A DNA stretch of 64,000 bases from Chitinophagaceae bacterium IBVUCB1 (lineage in GTDB: Bacteria; Bacteroidota; Bacteroidia; Chitinophagales; Chitinophagaceae). Where the stretch lies: the NCBI GenBank assembly GCA_002127285.1, contig NFUW01000001.1, positions 446,057-510,056 on the forward strand. Direction: 5' to 3'. The position numbers were made by a program, and so were the translations under genes. This document shows, one piece after another, positions 1 through 9,038 of this stretch. How positions within the stretch are numbered: the stretch's first letter is position 1; every line of letters begins with the position of its first letter. The notes below the pieces were generated by a model. The model ran no database searches, was not told where the DNA came from, and was given only the letters and a program-made list of their open reading frames with translations.

Positions 1-482
1 AAGGGACGATTCTACTAAAAGAAGGACAATACACCAAAGACAGCTACTTTGTGCTGAAAGGCTGCATCCGTACCTATTATGTTTTAGATAATGAAGAAAA
101 AACAACCGCTTTCTATACCGAAATGGAAGCGCTGACACCCCCTTGTGTAATAAGTAAAACACCCTCTGAATTTTATGTAAGCTGTATAGAAGAGACTATT
201 CTCACGGTTTCAAATGCCGATATGGAAGCAGAAATAAACGCTCAATTCCCCAAGTTTGAGACCATGTGCAAAATGTTATCCGAAGAATTGCTGGCAAAAC
301 AACGAATAGACTTTGACGAGTTCAAGACTTCATCGCCCGAACAACGATACCTCAATTTATTAGACAAAAGACCCGACCTTATTCAGCGTGTGCCACAATA
401 CCAATTAGCAAGCTATTTAGGCATCAAGCCCGAATCACTAAGCAGGTTGAGAGGAAGAATTACAGAGAAGAATAGAGGCTAA
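1..482 (+). CDS. Crp/Fnr family transcriptional regulator, 5' end outside window
   Basis: The frame is open from the first base, so the true start lies before the window; the first in-window GTG (51) is internal. The visible part is the second half of a cyclic-nucleotide-binding fold (GTILLKEGQYTKDSYFVLKG, then the beta-roll) followed by a helical linker and a short C-terminal DNA-binding region (QYQLASYLGIKPESLSRLRG), which is the usual end of small Bacteroidota Crp/Fnr regulators. Such proteins are usually transcription regulators of the neighbouring gene; the next gene, an outer-membrane-like protein, starts 81 bp downstream with its own candidate promoter. Ligand and targets cannot be read from the sequence. 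Confidence 0.85.
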   Translation, partial: GTILLKEGQYTKDSYFVLKGCIRTYYVLDNEEKTTAFYTEMEALTPPCVISKTPSEFYVSCIEETILTVSNADMEAEINAQFPKFETMCKMLSEELLAKQRIDFDEFKTSSPEQRYLNLLDKRPDLIQRVPQYQLASYLGIKPESLSRLRGRITEKNRG

Positions 483-529
483 GGTTCATTTCTTAACTTA
501 AGTGAATAAGTCGTAGCACCTCTCCCATC

Positions 530-537
530 TACTTTTG
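530..537 (+). promoter_or_regulatory. candidate -7 element, Bacteroidota type
   Basis: TACTTTTG fits TAnnTTTG and lies 27 bp upstream of the start of the outer-membrane-like gene. No clear TTG box is seen at -33, so this is a weak call. Confidence 0.4.
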
Positions 538-563
538 CAGCATCATTTAATATAAATAAAAAA

Positions 564-1190
564 ATGCAAAAGAAGATTTTACGGATTGGACTTGCTTTAG
601 TATTGGCAAGCAGCTTACAGGCAAAAGCCCAATATGCCAAAACAGATAGTACATACAAAAAGTGTTTCATCGGTAGCACTTTGTTTTTATTAGGCAATCT
701 TGCTACTACAAACCCGCCCAACTTTGCTCAAATCAATATTGGCTATCGTCTTACAGGCAAAGATGTAATTACATTAGAACCCAAAACATGGAAATATGCC
801 TGGCCAAATGGTATTCACCCGTTTTTTAATACCGCATACGGAAAGCCTGAAGAACAATTTCCGGGCTATGTTCGCGAATATGGCATATCCCTGTCTTACC
901 AGCGATTTTTGTGGAAAGGTTTGTATGCAGAGCTTAACGTAATGCCTTCTTTGCAAAACTTTATGAACAGCAAAGGCAAAAAAATGGACAATGGTTTTCA
1001 GATTTTCAACACCTACCGTATTGGTTATCACATCAAGCTATTTAAAGACAGGTTTTTCATTCAACCATCCATTGCAATCACCCATCGTGCTTATCACACA
1101 GAGCTGCCAGATGGATTTAAACAGTTAGACGACAAATGGTCAAAATTCGTTTTCGGCGAACCGGGATTCCATTTTGGTTTTAATTTTTAA
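564..1190 (+). CDS. outer-membrane-like exported protein, unknown function
   Basis: 208 residues. Residues 1-22 are a signal peptide (KK near the start, hydrophobic core, cleavage likely after AKAQ). The rest alternates aromatic and polar residues and ends in FHFGFNF, a terminal aromatic typical of outer-membrane beta-barrel strands. It follows a Crp/Fnr regulator and precedes a small membrane protein, an arrangement that suggests co-regulation but not a function. I do not recognise a named family with confidence. Confidence 0.7.
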   Translation: MQKKILRIGLALVLASSLQAKAQYAKTDSTYKKCFIGSTLFLLGNLATTNPPNFAQINIGYRLTGKDVITLEPKTWKYAWPNGIHPFFNTAYGKPEEQFPGYVREYGISLSYQRFLWKGLYAELNVMPSLQNFMNSKGKKMDNGFQIFNTYRIGYHIKLFKDRFFIQPSIAITHRAYHTELPDGFKQLDDKWSKFVFGEPGFHFGFNF

Positions 1191-1200
1191 CAGACGATGT

Positions 1201-1632
1201 ATGAGCACGAAAAAAACACAACAAATTTCGCTGGAAGACATTAAAGTCAATGTAAAACTGAAACTCGCAGCATTATGGACGAGCTTAATGTTTCTCATCA
1301 TCTATATTGATTACTTCCACTTGTATATGCCGGGTATGATAAAAGATGTTCTTATCGGGAGAGTCTATGTATTTAATATTACACAAGGGTTTCTTCTGGC
1401 AGCACTCGTGTCAGTTAGTATTCCCGCACTCATGATTTTTCTTTCTGTTGCACTACCGGCTAAAACGAACCGCCTAACGAACATCATAATTGCCACTGTA
1501 AATATCCCCTTTATGTTATTTAATCTGGCTGGGGAAGCATGGATACACATGGTATTAGGTGCTGTTGTTGAAGTGGTTCTTCTTTGTCTCATTATCCGTT
1601 ATGCATGGAACTGGCCTCGTATTAAAATATAA
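1201..1632 (+). CDS. DUF6326-like small integral membrane protein
   Basis: 143 residues from the ATG at 1201; an earlier in-frame start at 1174 would overlap the upstream gene and add nine unlikely residues. Four hydrophobic segments are visible (near residues 22-38, 58-80, 88-105 and 113-135). The layout, with a first helix containing LAALWTSLMF, a VFNITQGFLL segment before the second helix and a terminal YAWNWP, is what I remember of the DUF6326 family. Function is unknown. It starts 10 bp after the stop of the outer-membrane-like gene, so the two are probably cotranscribed. It is the last chromosomal gene before the integrative element. Confidence 0.65.
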   Translation: MSTKKTQQISLEDIKVNVKLKLAALWTSLMFLIIYIDYFHLYMPGMIKDVLIGRVYVFNITQGFLLAALVSVSIPALMIFLSVALPAKTNRLTNIIIATVNIPFMLFNLAGEAWIHMVLGAVVEVVLLCLIIRYAWNWPRIKI

Positions 1633-1762
1633 AACCTATTAACGCTCTATATATGAAAAGTATGCATGTTTTTGACGCTAACATATCCTAACACCTTCAG
1701 CATTAATATAGAGCCTGCATGCAAAGTTATTGGTGACGAAGATCTGCAAAGCAGAAAAGAAA

Positions 1763-1795
1763 AAAGCAGTTATGAATATTCTTCATAACTGCTTT
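1763..1795 (-). terminator. original tRNA-Phe terminator, now separated from its tRNA
   Basis: A perfect 14-bp stem (1763-1776 with 1782-1795) and a 5-nt loop, followed on the minus strand by a T run. It sits just outside the left border repeat, where the terminator of the undisturbed tRNA-Phe gene would lie. A near copy is found at 41954-41984 beside the working tRNA. Confidence 0.75.
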
Positions 1796-1806
1796 GTGTT
1801 TTTGAT

Positions 1807-1851
1807 GTGGTGCGGGAGGGAATTGAACCCCCGACACAAGGATTTTCAGTC
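1807..1851. repeat. left attachment site (tRNA-Phe 3' end copy)
   Basis: Identical over 45 bp to 41994-42038. It covers the tRNA from near the anticodon arm to the 3' end; beyond 1851 the match to tRNA stops (cactaaaatg instead of cctttgctct), so this copy is a fragment and not a tRNA gene. Confidence 0.92.
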
Positions 1852-1953
1852 ACTAAAATGCTTTATATATATGGTTTTATATGTTCTTAAACCATTGATA
1901 ACCAGTGTTAATTTTTCAAATTAAACCACATCGGTACAGATAAATAGGGTATT

Positions 1954-1977
1954 TGTTCGACCATTGTTCGACCAAAG
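1954..1977 (+). repeat. arm-type repeat, left
   Basis: A 24-bp sequence identical to 41926-41949 and in the same orientation. It is built of two 11-bp units starting TGTTCGACCA. It lies 103 bp inside the left border, between the border and integrase 1. The likely role is arm-site binding by the integrase. Confidence 0.65.
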
Positions 1978-2028
1978 TTTCTAATTTTGTTGAACCAAAC
2001 ACCCTAACCTTAAACCTATCAGGTCATC

Positions 2029-3276
2029 ATGGCATCCGTGAAAATTATTCTTCGCAAGAGGGCTAATAAAGATGGTACACACGCCCTCGTACTTCAGATT
2101 ATTAAAGATCGTAAAAAATCTATCATTCATCTTGGCCACCATGTAAAAAAATCGGATTGGGATGATGATAAAAAGCAAGTGAAAAAGTCACACCCCAATT
2201 CAGCAAGGTTAAATTCATTTCTGCTGACTAAACATTCCGAAGCACTTTCAAAAGTGCTGGAAGAAGAAACAGGTAAAACCCCTGTTTCAGCAAAGGCTCT
2301 CAAAAATAAAATTAAGCCTAAAACTGGTGTGTCATTCTTTGCGCAAGCGCAGGATTATATTGATACCTTGCAAAAGGCTGGTAAGTACAACCGCTATATT
2401 GCCGACAAATCAAGAATAAAACGCTTCAAGGAATTCTTAAAAGAAGATATTTCCTTCTCTGATATTACGCCTGGCTTGCTTGATAAATACTATGCTTTTT
2501 TGAAGGGATATATTTCCGGAAAAGTGAATAAAAAGAAGTTGAGTGAAAGAACGATTGTAAACCATTTAGCAGTTATTCGCTGTGTATTTGCTCATGCTAG
2601 GCGTAACAAGGTTATCACCAAAGCTCAAAGCCCTTTTGGTGGGGATGATGGGACTAAAATTAAGTTCCCTGACTCTACAAAGACAGGGCCATCGGAAGAT
2701 GCAATCTCCAGGCTTGAAGCATTAAGATTTGAGGATCAACGACATGACCACGCAAGAAAATTATGGCTGTTCTCATTTTATTTCGCGGGGATGCGTATAT
2801 CTGATGTTTTAAGACTTCGTTGGTCTGACTTTGTAAATTATCGCCTTGTTTATTCAATGGGCAAGAATAACAAAGTTGACTCTTTAAAAGTTCCGGATAA
2901 AGCAGTGCAAATCCTAAAACATTACGAACAATTTAGAGAGAATGCAGATGACCTCGTTTTCCCTGACCTAAAGGGCGTGGATTTTAAGGACGACTTTAAA
3001 ACTCAAAAAGCAATCGCATTCAAAACAAGTGCCCTGGATAAAGTATTAAGAACATTCGTTGCACCTGCTGCGGGTATTGAAGGAAAGTTGACTATGCATA
3101 TGGCCAGGCATTCTTTTGGTGAGCTTGCGGGTGACGCTATTCCAATTCAAATGTTGCAAAAGCTTTATAGACACTCAAATGTTGCAACTACGATAGGATA
3201 CCAGTCGAATTTCATCCACAAGGAGGCGGATGACGCATTGGATACTGTATTAAAAAAAGTAAAACCGATTCCTTAA
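2029..3276 (+). CDS. tyrosine recombinase/integrase 1 of the tRNA-Phe element
   Basis: 415 residues, the usual length of Bacteroidota element integrases. N-terminal residues 1-90 form the arm-DNA-binding region, residues about 110-200 the SAM-like core-binding domain (FFAQAQDYIDTLQKAGKYNR), and the C-terminal half the catalytic domain. Visible catalytic residues: Arg in GMRISDVLRL (near 254), HxxR in HMARHSF, His in YRHSNVATTIGY and the Tyr ending that motif. Its position beside the left attachment site, facing inward, and the matching arm repeats at both ends make it the enzyme that integrates and excises this element at tRNA-Phe. Confidence 0.93.
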   Translation: MASVKIILRKRANKDGTHALVLQIIKDRKKSIIHLGHHVKKSDWDDDKKQVKKSHPNSARLNSFLLTKHSEALSKVLEEETGKTPVSAKALKNKIKPKTGVSFFAQAQDYIDTLQKAGKYNRYIADKSRIKRFKEFLKEDISFSDITPGLLDKYYAFLKGYISGKVNKKKLSERTIVNHLAVIRCVFAHARRNKVITKAQSPFGGDDGTKIKFPDSTKTGPSEDAISRLEALRFEDQRHDHARKLWLFSFYFAGMRISDVLRLRWSDFVNYRLVYSMGKNNKVDSLKVPDKAVQILKHYEQFRENADDLVFPDLKGVDFKDDFKTQKAIAFKTSALDKVLRTFVAPAAGIEGKLTMHMARHSFGELAGDAIPIQMLQKLYRHSNVATTIGYQSNFIHKEADDALDTVLKKVKPIP

Positions 3277-3310
3277 TGCATACAATATGCGATAATTGAA
3301 TTGTCACATT

Positions 3311-4636
3311 TTAATTAGCTTCATGGAATACAAAATTTAAATCTGAAATCCTGTCATATAAAATTTTGTCCGCTGTGTGTATATCCTCGAATGTAATATC
3401 AACATTCCTGACATGGATTTTAATTTCATCAGCCAGCATGGGAGAGCCTATAGAAAACTCTGTTGGGGAATTCAACGCACCGTTCAGCATTGGATACAGC
3501 AATAGAACATCGTTGCAATTTCTCTTAACGGCATAGCTGACCATTTGGTAAAGGTCGCTTTGACTAACGCCAGCTTTCAAAGAGCCGTCTGTGTACCTGA
3601 TTTTATACTTAGTGTCGATTATCAGCCTGTTTGGAATATAAATGTCGTTTCTGATTTGAAATACTTTTTTTCCCTGACTTAGAGCGAGAAAATCAGAGCT
3701 TTGACTTCTGACATTAAGGTGTGGCCATTTGTCCTGAACAAAACCGAAAATAAAATCCTCGAATATATACTCCATCGGAACAAGGAAACAAAAGTTCCGG
3801 CTGTCCTCCGTATCCAGGTCTATTACCTGATTTGACAAATAGAGCTTGCACAAGTCGAGGATATGCCGGTGTTCCTCGAACAATGGATTTAGCTTTACCC
3901 TGTCACAATCTGCTGCCGTACAGCGAACATCTGAAACGTCATCAAGCAAGAACAATATCTCGTTTAATTTATCTTTGTTCAGGTGATTTTCGCTAATCAG
4001 GAAAAGCCTTCGCGTCACGTATTTTATAATCCTGTTAAACAGATTGTCGTACACAAACGGCTGGTGGGAGCAGTAAAAATTTTGCCACTTGCCTGTCGTC
4101 AGATTGTGTTTGGTGTAATTTTCAAACATCAATCTGCCTTTTAAAAATACTGTTTCCTCCTCAACCGTTTGGTATGCCTGAAATGGTTGCTTTGATATTG
4201 TTTCCTCGGTATAATTTGCGAAAATGTAAATCAGTAATTCGAGATAATCGTCGAATTTCATTTTTGATACATCTGCAAAGGAGAAAGGGAACTTAATCTT
4301 GCGGCAATACATCAACCAATACAATAAATTCAACTGCCACTTTGCAGTATTTTCTTCGGCATCCTCCGAAAATATCTTAGGATATACTTCTATCCTTACA
4401 TCATTGTACTGGACAACCCCGACATAGTTACGCGCTGAAACTTTGCCATCGAAAGTGAAATCAAAAAATCGTTGCTTGTGCAGCGTGGCTTCCTGTTCTT
4501 CTTCACTGGCTTCATCATCGGACAAATCAACATAGCGATTCCTGTTCTGCCAAACGCCTGCAAGGTATTTGACAAAATCAGGAAGCATGTTTTTATGCTT
4601 GTCAAATGAAGCTGATTTCCATTCAAAAAGCCTCAC
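3311..4636 (-). CDS. mcrC: McrC-like nuclease subunit of a modified-DNA restriction system
   Basis: 441 residues from a GTG start whose GTGA overlaps the TGA stop of mcrB, so the two are translationally coupled. N-terminal beta-rich region (GVVQYNDVRIEVYPKIF), a central helical part, and a C-terminal PD-(D/E)xK nuclease with the core IIDTKYK near residue 340 and a following SQSDLYQMVSYAV helix, as in the McrC family. McrC is recruited by the McrB GTPase ring and cuts DNA carrying modified cytosine. The element itself carries a C5 methyltransferase, so the specificity of this McrBC must spare that mark or the enzyme must be controlled. Confidence 0.9.
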   Translation of the reverse strand: MRLFEWKSASFDKHKNMLPDFVKYLAGVWQNRNRYVDLSDDEASEEEQEATLHKQRFFDFTFDGKVSARNYVGVVQYNDVRIEVYPKIFSEDAEENTAKWQLNLLYWLMYCRKIKFPFSFADVSKMKFDDYLELLIYIFANYTEETISKQPFQAYQTVEEETVFLKGRLMFENYTKHNLTTGKWQNFYCSHQPFVYDNLFNRIIKYVTRRLFLISENHLNKDKLNEILFLLDDVSDVRCTAADCDRVKLNPLFEEHRHILDLCKLYLSNQVIDLDTEDSRNFCFLVPMEYIFEDFIFGFVQDKWPHLNVRSQSSDFLALSQGKKVFQIRNDIYIPNRLIIDTKYKIRYTDGSLKAGVSQSDLYQMVSYAVKRNCNDVLLLYPMLNGALNSPTEFSIGSPMLADEIKIHVRNVDITFEDIHTADKILYDRISDLNFVFHEAN

Positions 4637-7026
4637 TCTGCAACAATTTGAAAGTTCTCTTTAATACCTGTCGGCTTTGTATTCACCCCTGCATCAGATA
4701 GTATTTTTTTGACGGCATCGGTGTTGTTCTGGCAATACTCATACAGCAACGGAATAATTTTGGTGTTCAAAATGCGTGTCAAATCAGCTGGCTGCTTGTT
4801 GATAAAAAACGCATGACCGATAAAAAAGTCAGGGTTCTTTTTCCAGTTATATATTGCTGCATTAAGTGCTTCCAGTAATGCCGCCCACCACTGCCCCTCC
4901 TGATATTCAGGATAGAGGGCTTTAAATTCAAAACGACGACGTAGGGCTATGTCGAGAAGCGCGATAGAACGGTCTGCCGTGTTCATTGTTCCGATAACAT
5001 AGAGGTTAGGCGGCACACAAAATTTTTCATTCGAATATGGTAGTTCAATCCACATTTCATTTTCTTCTCCAATCCTCTTGTCATCTTCCAGCAAGGTAAT
5101 AAGCTCACCGAATACTGCGGATATATTTGCCCTGTTGATTTCATCAATGAAAAGTGCGAATTGTTTTGAGGGCAGGTTCTTTGCCGCTTCAAATTTAGAG
5201 TTACGATTTATGACTGAATCGCTATAGCATTCATTAAAGGTTTCGTAATCAGCAAGCCTTAATGCTTCAAGGCAACTGTTGTAAAAAATTCCCTTTTTAA
5301 GCTCAAATTGCAGATTACCGTCGCCCACATCGTCAAACTCGTCGTCCTTCAATACCGGCTTTATGCCTTCGATAAAGTCTTCATAGCTATACTTCTGATG
5401 AAAGGTGATAAAATTAAAGCGGGTTTTAGATGTTACGTCCCTAACGGGGGCTGTTAGTGGATTTGTCGCAATATCTATTATCTCCTGACCGATAATGTCC
5501 GAAAGTTCCGTAACCTTGTCCTCTGCGATTGTCCACTTGTTCTTGTCTTCCTTGTGAAAGAGTTTTATTGACCTGCGAAGACTATTATCCAACTGCGTGG
5601 AATCATCATCAGCGTATGAATGTAAACTATTCCAAATCTGATTATAGGGGTCTGTTTTGTTCGCTGGATTTAATTTTGCACTGACCAATGGATGCTGTAT
5701 CAGTTCCGTTATGCCTATTGGCTCTTTTGACGCATGTATTACTGCCGCCAAAACCTTCCACAGCGGAAAGGAAGGCACTTTATTCCTTAAAGCATCTTCT
5801 GGTGAAATTGAAACGCCCCTGTCAGTAAAATATTCGTCTTTATATTCATTCAGGCGATAGGTTTTACCTGTACCTGGAGGGCCGTATAAAATCGTGTTGA
5901 TGAACAAGTCTATTTTTGCACTCATATTCTGATTGGCTTTTTCAACCATGTTAAGAAGAATTTTATATTGCTTTTTGGTTGCCGAGAAATTTGTCCCTCG
6001 ATGACCCACTTTCATTTCTTCAAGCCCATTTGTGTCTTTAATCTTTTGCCACAATAGCGGGTTGCCCGTCAGGGCATGTGTCAGTTCAATGCCAGCTTTC
6101 AAAGAAGCCTTCGGCTCGTTCTTCCACAAATGGCTGTCGGGTGAATTATCTTTTTCTTCGGGTGGTGAAGTAATACGGGCAAGGGCGTAACAACCAGCAC
6201 GCTTGCCAGTAAGCCAAAGTATGACCTTGTCGCCTGTTTTTATTTTGTCTTTATGTGCGGTAACTGTCCAGTCATACAGAACGTCGTCGTGAACAGCCCT
6301 GCCAAAATCAAATTCCGTTGGGTCGCCCTGAAATATCCAGTAATTGATAAAGCGGTCTTTCCAAAGGTTTAGGGCAAGATTTCTTATGTGGTAGTTATTG
6401 ACGCGGCAGATACCTTTTCTCTCCGAATATTCAAAAATATCGTCTTTCTCAAGTTCGTACCATTCAGCTTGCGCCGTATTCACGTAATCGTCATACTCGA
6501 TTTGATATTTGGCAAACTCGATTTCCAACCCAGGGTCATCGGTGACGGTCGTTGTCTCGCTGATAACTTTCGCAATGGCATAAACGGTGAAACCCTCCGT
6601 GATGATGACCAAATCACCAGGTCTGTATAATTTGTGATTCACGCCTATTACTATGGAGCGTGACTTTATCATTTCGTAGAAGCTATTCGGGTTTCCAGTA
6701 CCCCAAAAACAGCCAAGTTTGAAAACATTTCCAGTCAGTTCATATTCTGTGACTGCTTTAGGTGCCTCATCTTTACCGACAATCTCAAAACCCCAAGCCT
6801 TTAAATATCTATTTGTTGGTTCGCCGCCGCTTAGTGACCATTCCTTTACGCCATTTGCCAGCAAATTGGCATAGCGCATAATTTCTTTAGGCGGGTAGCT
6901 TTTGCCATTAATGACTACGTCAAATTTTGTTGACGGCTCTAAGGTGATACTCTCGTCTTCGATTTTCTTGACAGCATCCAAAACGTGTTGCTGTGTAATA
7001 CGGGTATAGTCAATATCCTGTGACAT
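4633..7026 (-). CDS. mcrB: McrB-like GTPase with N-terminal DNA-reader modules
   Basis: 797 residues, longer than E. coli McrB (about 460). Residues 1-80 are a small helical domain with the YPPK motif (SYPPKEIMRYAN) seen in several modification-dependent enzymes; 95-210 look PUA/ASCH-like (LGCFWGTGNPNSFYEMI); 228-345 are an EVE-type domain (YWIFQGDPTEFDFGRAV ... KVILWLTGKRAGCYALARI), a known modified-base reader. The AAA+ GTPase follows: Walker A GPPGTGKT near 382, FITFHQKYSYEDFIEGIKP, and the McrB signature MNTADRS near 680, then ALRRRF. Head-to-tail with mcrC. The three-reader layout suggests broad or unusual target recognition. Divergent from the gene at 7126. Confidence 0.92.
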   Translation of the reverse strand: MSQDIDYTRITQQHVLDAVKKIEDESITLEPSTKFDVVINGKSYPPKEIMRYANLLANGVKEWSLSGGEPTNRYLKAWGFEIVGKDEAPKAVTEYELTGNVFKLGCFWGTGNPNSFYEMIKSRSIVIGVNHKLYRPGDLVIITEGFTVYAIAKVISETTTVTDDPGLEIEFAKYQIEYDDYVNTAQAEWYELEKDDIFEYSERKGICRVNNYHIRNLALNLWKDRFINYWIFQGDPTEFDFGRAVHDDVLYDWTVTAHKDKIKTGDKVILWLTGKRAGCYALARITSPPEEKDNSPDSHLWKNEPKASLKAGIELTHALTGNPLLWQKIKDTNGLEEMKVGHRGTNFSATKKQYKILLNMVEKANQNMSAKIDLFINTILYGPPGTGKTYRLNEYKDEYFTDRGVSISPEDALRNKVPSFPLWKVLAAVIHASKEPIGITELIQHPLVSAKLNPANKTDPYNQIWNSLHSYADDDSTQLDNSLRRSIKLFHKEDKNKWTIAEDKVTELSDIIGQEIIDIATNPLTAPVRDVTSKTRFNFITFHQKYSYEDFIEGIKPVLKDDEFDDVGDGNLQFELKKGIFYNSCLEALRLADYETFNECYSDSVINRNSKFEAAKNLPSKQFALFIDEINRANISAVFGELITLLEDDKRIGEENEMWIELPYSNEKFCVPPNLYVIGTMNTADRSIALLDIALRRRFEFKALYPEYQEGQWWAALLEALNAAIYNWKKNPDFFIGHAFFINKQPADLTRILNTKIIPLLYEYCQNNTDAVKKILSDAGVNTKPTGIKENFQIVAE

Positions 7027-7125
7027 GGTACTCTTTAAATAATATTTATTTACATTTCGGTTCTTTAGTACTCTTTATTATTAAACCGGTATCCTACAAA
7101 CACCAAAGTACAAAACCTTAGATAT

Positions 7126-7809
7126 ATGGCAGTGATTCCGCACCGATTTATTGACAGGCTTAACCCGCAACCCTCTATTGGGGTACTGAATACTTTGATT
7201 ATTGGAACGTTTAATCCAGGTCTGCCCATAGACGAAACGCTTACCGACCAGGAAAGGTTATTGTTTCAGGGGATAAGAGCAACCGATAAGTTCAGGCGAT
7301 TTAACGAAGTGCGAAATTTCTATGACAGGCCGCAAAACAGGTTTTGGAAAATAATGGATGTTATTAATTCTCCGGAATATTATTTGCAGAACCCATACAA
7401 CACACAAAACCCCAAAGGACTCAAATATTATCGTGGTTTTGACAGAAACAATGTATTCCAATGTCAGCAACAATTTTGTGCTGATAAAGGGCTATTTATT
7501 ACTGATATAGTTCGCAAGATTAATACATCAAACTTCGATATTATCTATAATAACTTTGCCGATTCTGTTATTGACAGGTTAGTTTCAGAATGGAACACCG
7601 AGCACATTATTGATACTATTACTCAATTCGGACCAGCCCAAGTGATAATCAATTTTGGAACAAATGGTGCAATTCCCCGCATTTCAGAACAAGTGAATTT
7701 AATGAAACAGCAATTCCCTAATATTATTACACATGCTTTGTCAACATCCGGCGCTGCCGGAAATACGTACCAGGATTTAGTAGCTGATTGGGGAAGGTTC
7801 TTTAATTAA
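7126..7809 (+). CDS. possible uracil-DNA-glycosylase-fold protein
   Basis: 227 residues. Residues 18-30 read LNTLIIGTFNPGLP, like the first motif (GxxPG) of the uracil-DNA glycosylase superfamily; NFYDRPQNRFWKIM near 65-78 resembles the FYxxxxNxFW motif; HALSTSGAAG near the end sits where the superfamily's SPS-type motif lies. I infer this fold, not a substrate. It is transcribed away from mcrB with a 99-bp gap and overlaps the AbiEii gene tail-to-tail by 4 bp. In a defence island such a protein could act on modified or deaminated phage DNA, but that is inference; an unrelated hypothetical is possible. Confidence 0.5.
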   Translation: MAVIPHRFIDRLNPQPSIGVLNTLIIGTFNPGLPIDETLTDQERLLFQGIRATDKFRRFNEVRNFYDRPQNRFWKIMDVINSPEYYLQNPYNTQNPKGLKYYRGFDRNNVFQCQQQFCADKGLFITDIVRKINTSNFDIIYNNFADSVIDRLVSEWNTEHIIDTITQFGPAQVIINFGTNGAIPRISEQVNLMKQQFPNIITHALSTSGAAGNTYQDLVADWGRFFN

Positions 7810-9038
7810 GTTGAGATGCTTTCAAGCATAAAGTGCCCATTTGAATACAGGACTGTTACCTGCAACGTTATACTTTGATTGTCAGGGCCGGCGGCTTTGT
7901 AAGGATCAGAAAGGTATACAACACTGGTTATATGGATTGCATCTTGACCTGCATCATAACTGTCAGACTGCTTTATCTGGTCAACAGCCTTTTCAAATAC
8001 TTCTTCCAGTGCGATAGGCTGATTTTTAAGCCGAACCTTCCCTTGCAGGATTTTGAGTTGTGCTATTAACGCATCAAAAGCCAAAGCTTCTTCCTCATAT
8101 ATCATTTCTTCCAGCATGGTTTGATAATCGCTCCGATATTGGTCTATAACAGCATCCGGCGGTATAAATGATACTGTATTATGCGAATGTGTTGTATAAT
8201 CTACCCCGGTAATTTTACTGTACCATTCCCTATGCTGTATCAATTCCTCATATAAAGCATGGTCAGATAGTGCCTGTGCCAGCACATCCGTCTGCATGAT
8301 TTTACCCAAATCATACAAGTGTCTTGACATACGCTCGGTTCGTATCCTTGCTACATCAGGCTTGCTGAATTCTTCATGCAGAAGAAATATCTTTTCCAGA
8401 AACGTTTTTCTTGGCTCAACAGTTTCAACACTGAACGGAGTTTCGCCATACACCGTCAGAGGATGATACTTGTTCAGAATGGTCTGCATTTCAGCCTGTC
8501 GTGAAGGAACACTCAATGAACGTACACTTACCTCAATCTTAACTCTAGGTTCTACATACTCATTACGTGGATATAAAGAATTATAATTGACGTACAAGGT
8601 TTGAGGGTCAGTGTCTGGTCGTTGTGCAGGTACTGGTTCAGCTTCAATGGTCAATATTCCATCAGGCACACCTAATGCACGAAACTGATTTTCCAATTCA
8701 GTTCTAAGTTGATTGGTAGTAAAATCACATCCCGCTCGCTTTAACTGGTTTACAAAGCCTCTTGAAGGATTTTCTGCATACGCCATTCCAAAAGCGGCGG
8801 GGTCAAGAGCTATATCAATATCTTCAGAAAACCTCGCTATCAAATCCCAACCCTTGCTTAAAGAAGTCCCTCCTTTAAACACCATGTGTTGGCTGTACTG
8901 CGATTGGAACAATGCTTTTAGAGTAAGTGTTACCCACCAGTCTTTCTCAATGACATAGGCCGGAATACCGCTTTCTCGTTCTGCCTCGCCTATAACGGTT
9001 CTTTTCTGCTCGTCTGTAAGTTGCAACCAGCCTATCAT
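7806..9038 (-). CDS. AbiEii-like nucleotidyltransferase toxin
   Basis: 410 residues. The nucleotidyltransferase core is plain at residues 55-78: VFKGGTSLSKGWDLI followed by FSEDIDIAL, the GS...DxD signature of the AbiEii/AbiGii toxin family. The C-terminal half is helical. These are the toxins of type IV-like abortive infection pairs; characterised members transfer nucleotides to tRNA and stop growth. The start ATG overlaps the stop of the upstream antitoxin gene (ATGA). Regulated together with the antitoxin from the operator at 9661-9731. Confidence 0.9.
   Translation of the reverse strand: MIGWLQLTDEQKRTVIGEAERESGIPAYVIEKDWWVTLTLKALFQSQYSQHMVFKGGTSLSKGWDLIARFSEDIDIALDPAAFGMAYAENPSRGFVNQLKRAGCDFTTNQLRTELENQFRALGVPDGILTIEAEPVPAQRPDTDPQTLYVNYNSLYPRNEYVEPRVKIEVSVRSLSVPSRQAEMQTILNKYHPLTVYGETPFSVETVEPRKTFLEKIFLLHEEFSKPDVARIRTERMSRHLYDLGKIMQTDVLAQALSDHALYEELIQHREWYSKITGVDYTTHSHNTVSFIPPDAVIDQYRSDYQTMLEEMIYEEEALAFDALIAQLKILQGKVRLKNQPIALEEVFEKAVDQIKQSDSYDAGQDAIHITSVVYLSDPYKAAGPDNQSITLQVTVLYSNGHFMLESIST

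Noticed and set aside
1807-1851. Second tRNA-Phe gene
   Set aside because: Only the 3' part is present; D arm and 5' acceptor strand are missing.
1730-1924. Open frame across the left attachment site
   Set aside because: Reads through a tRNA fragment and terminator; no ribosome site.
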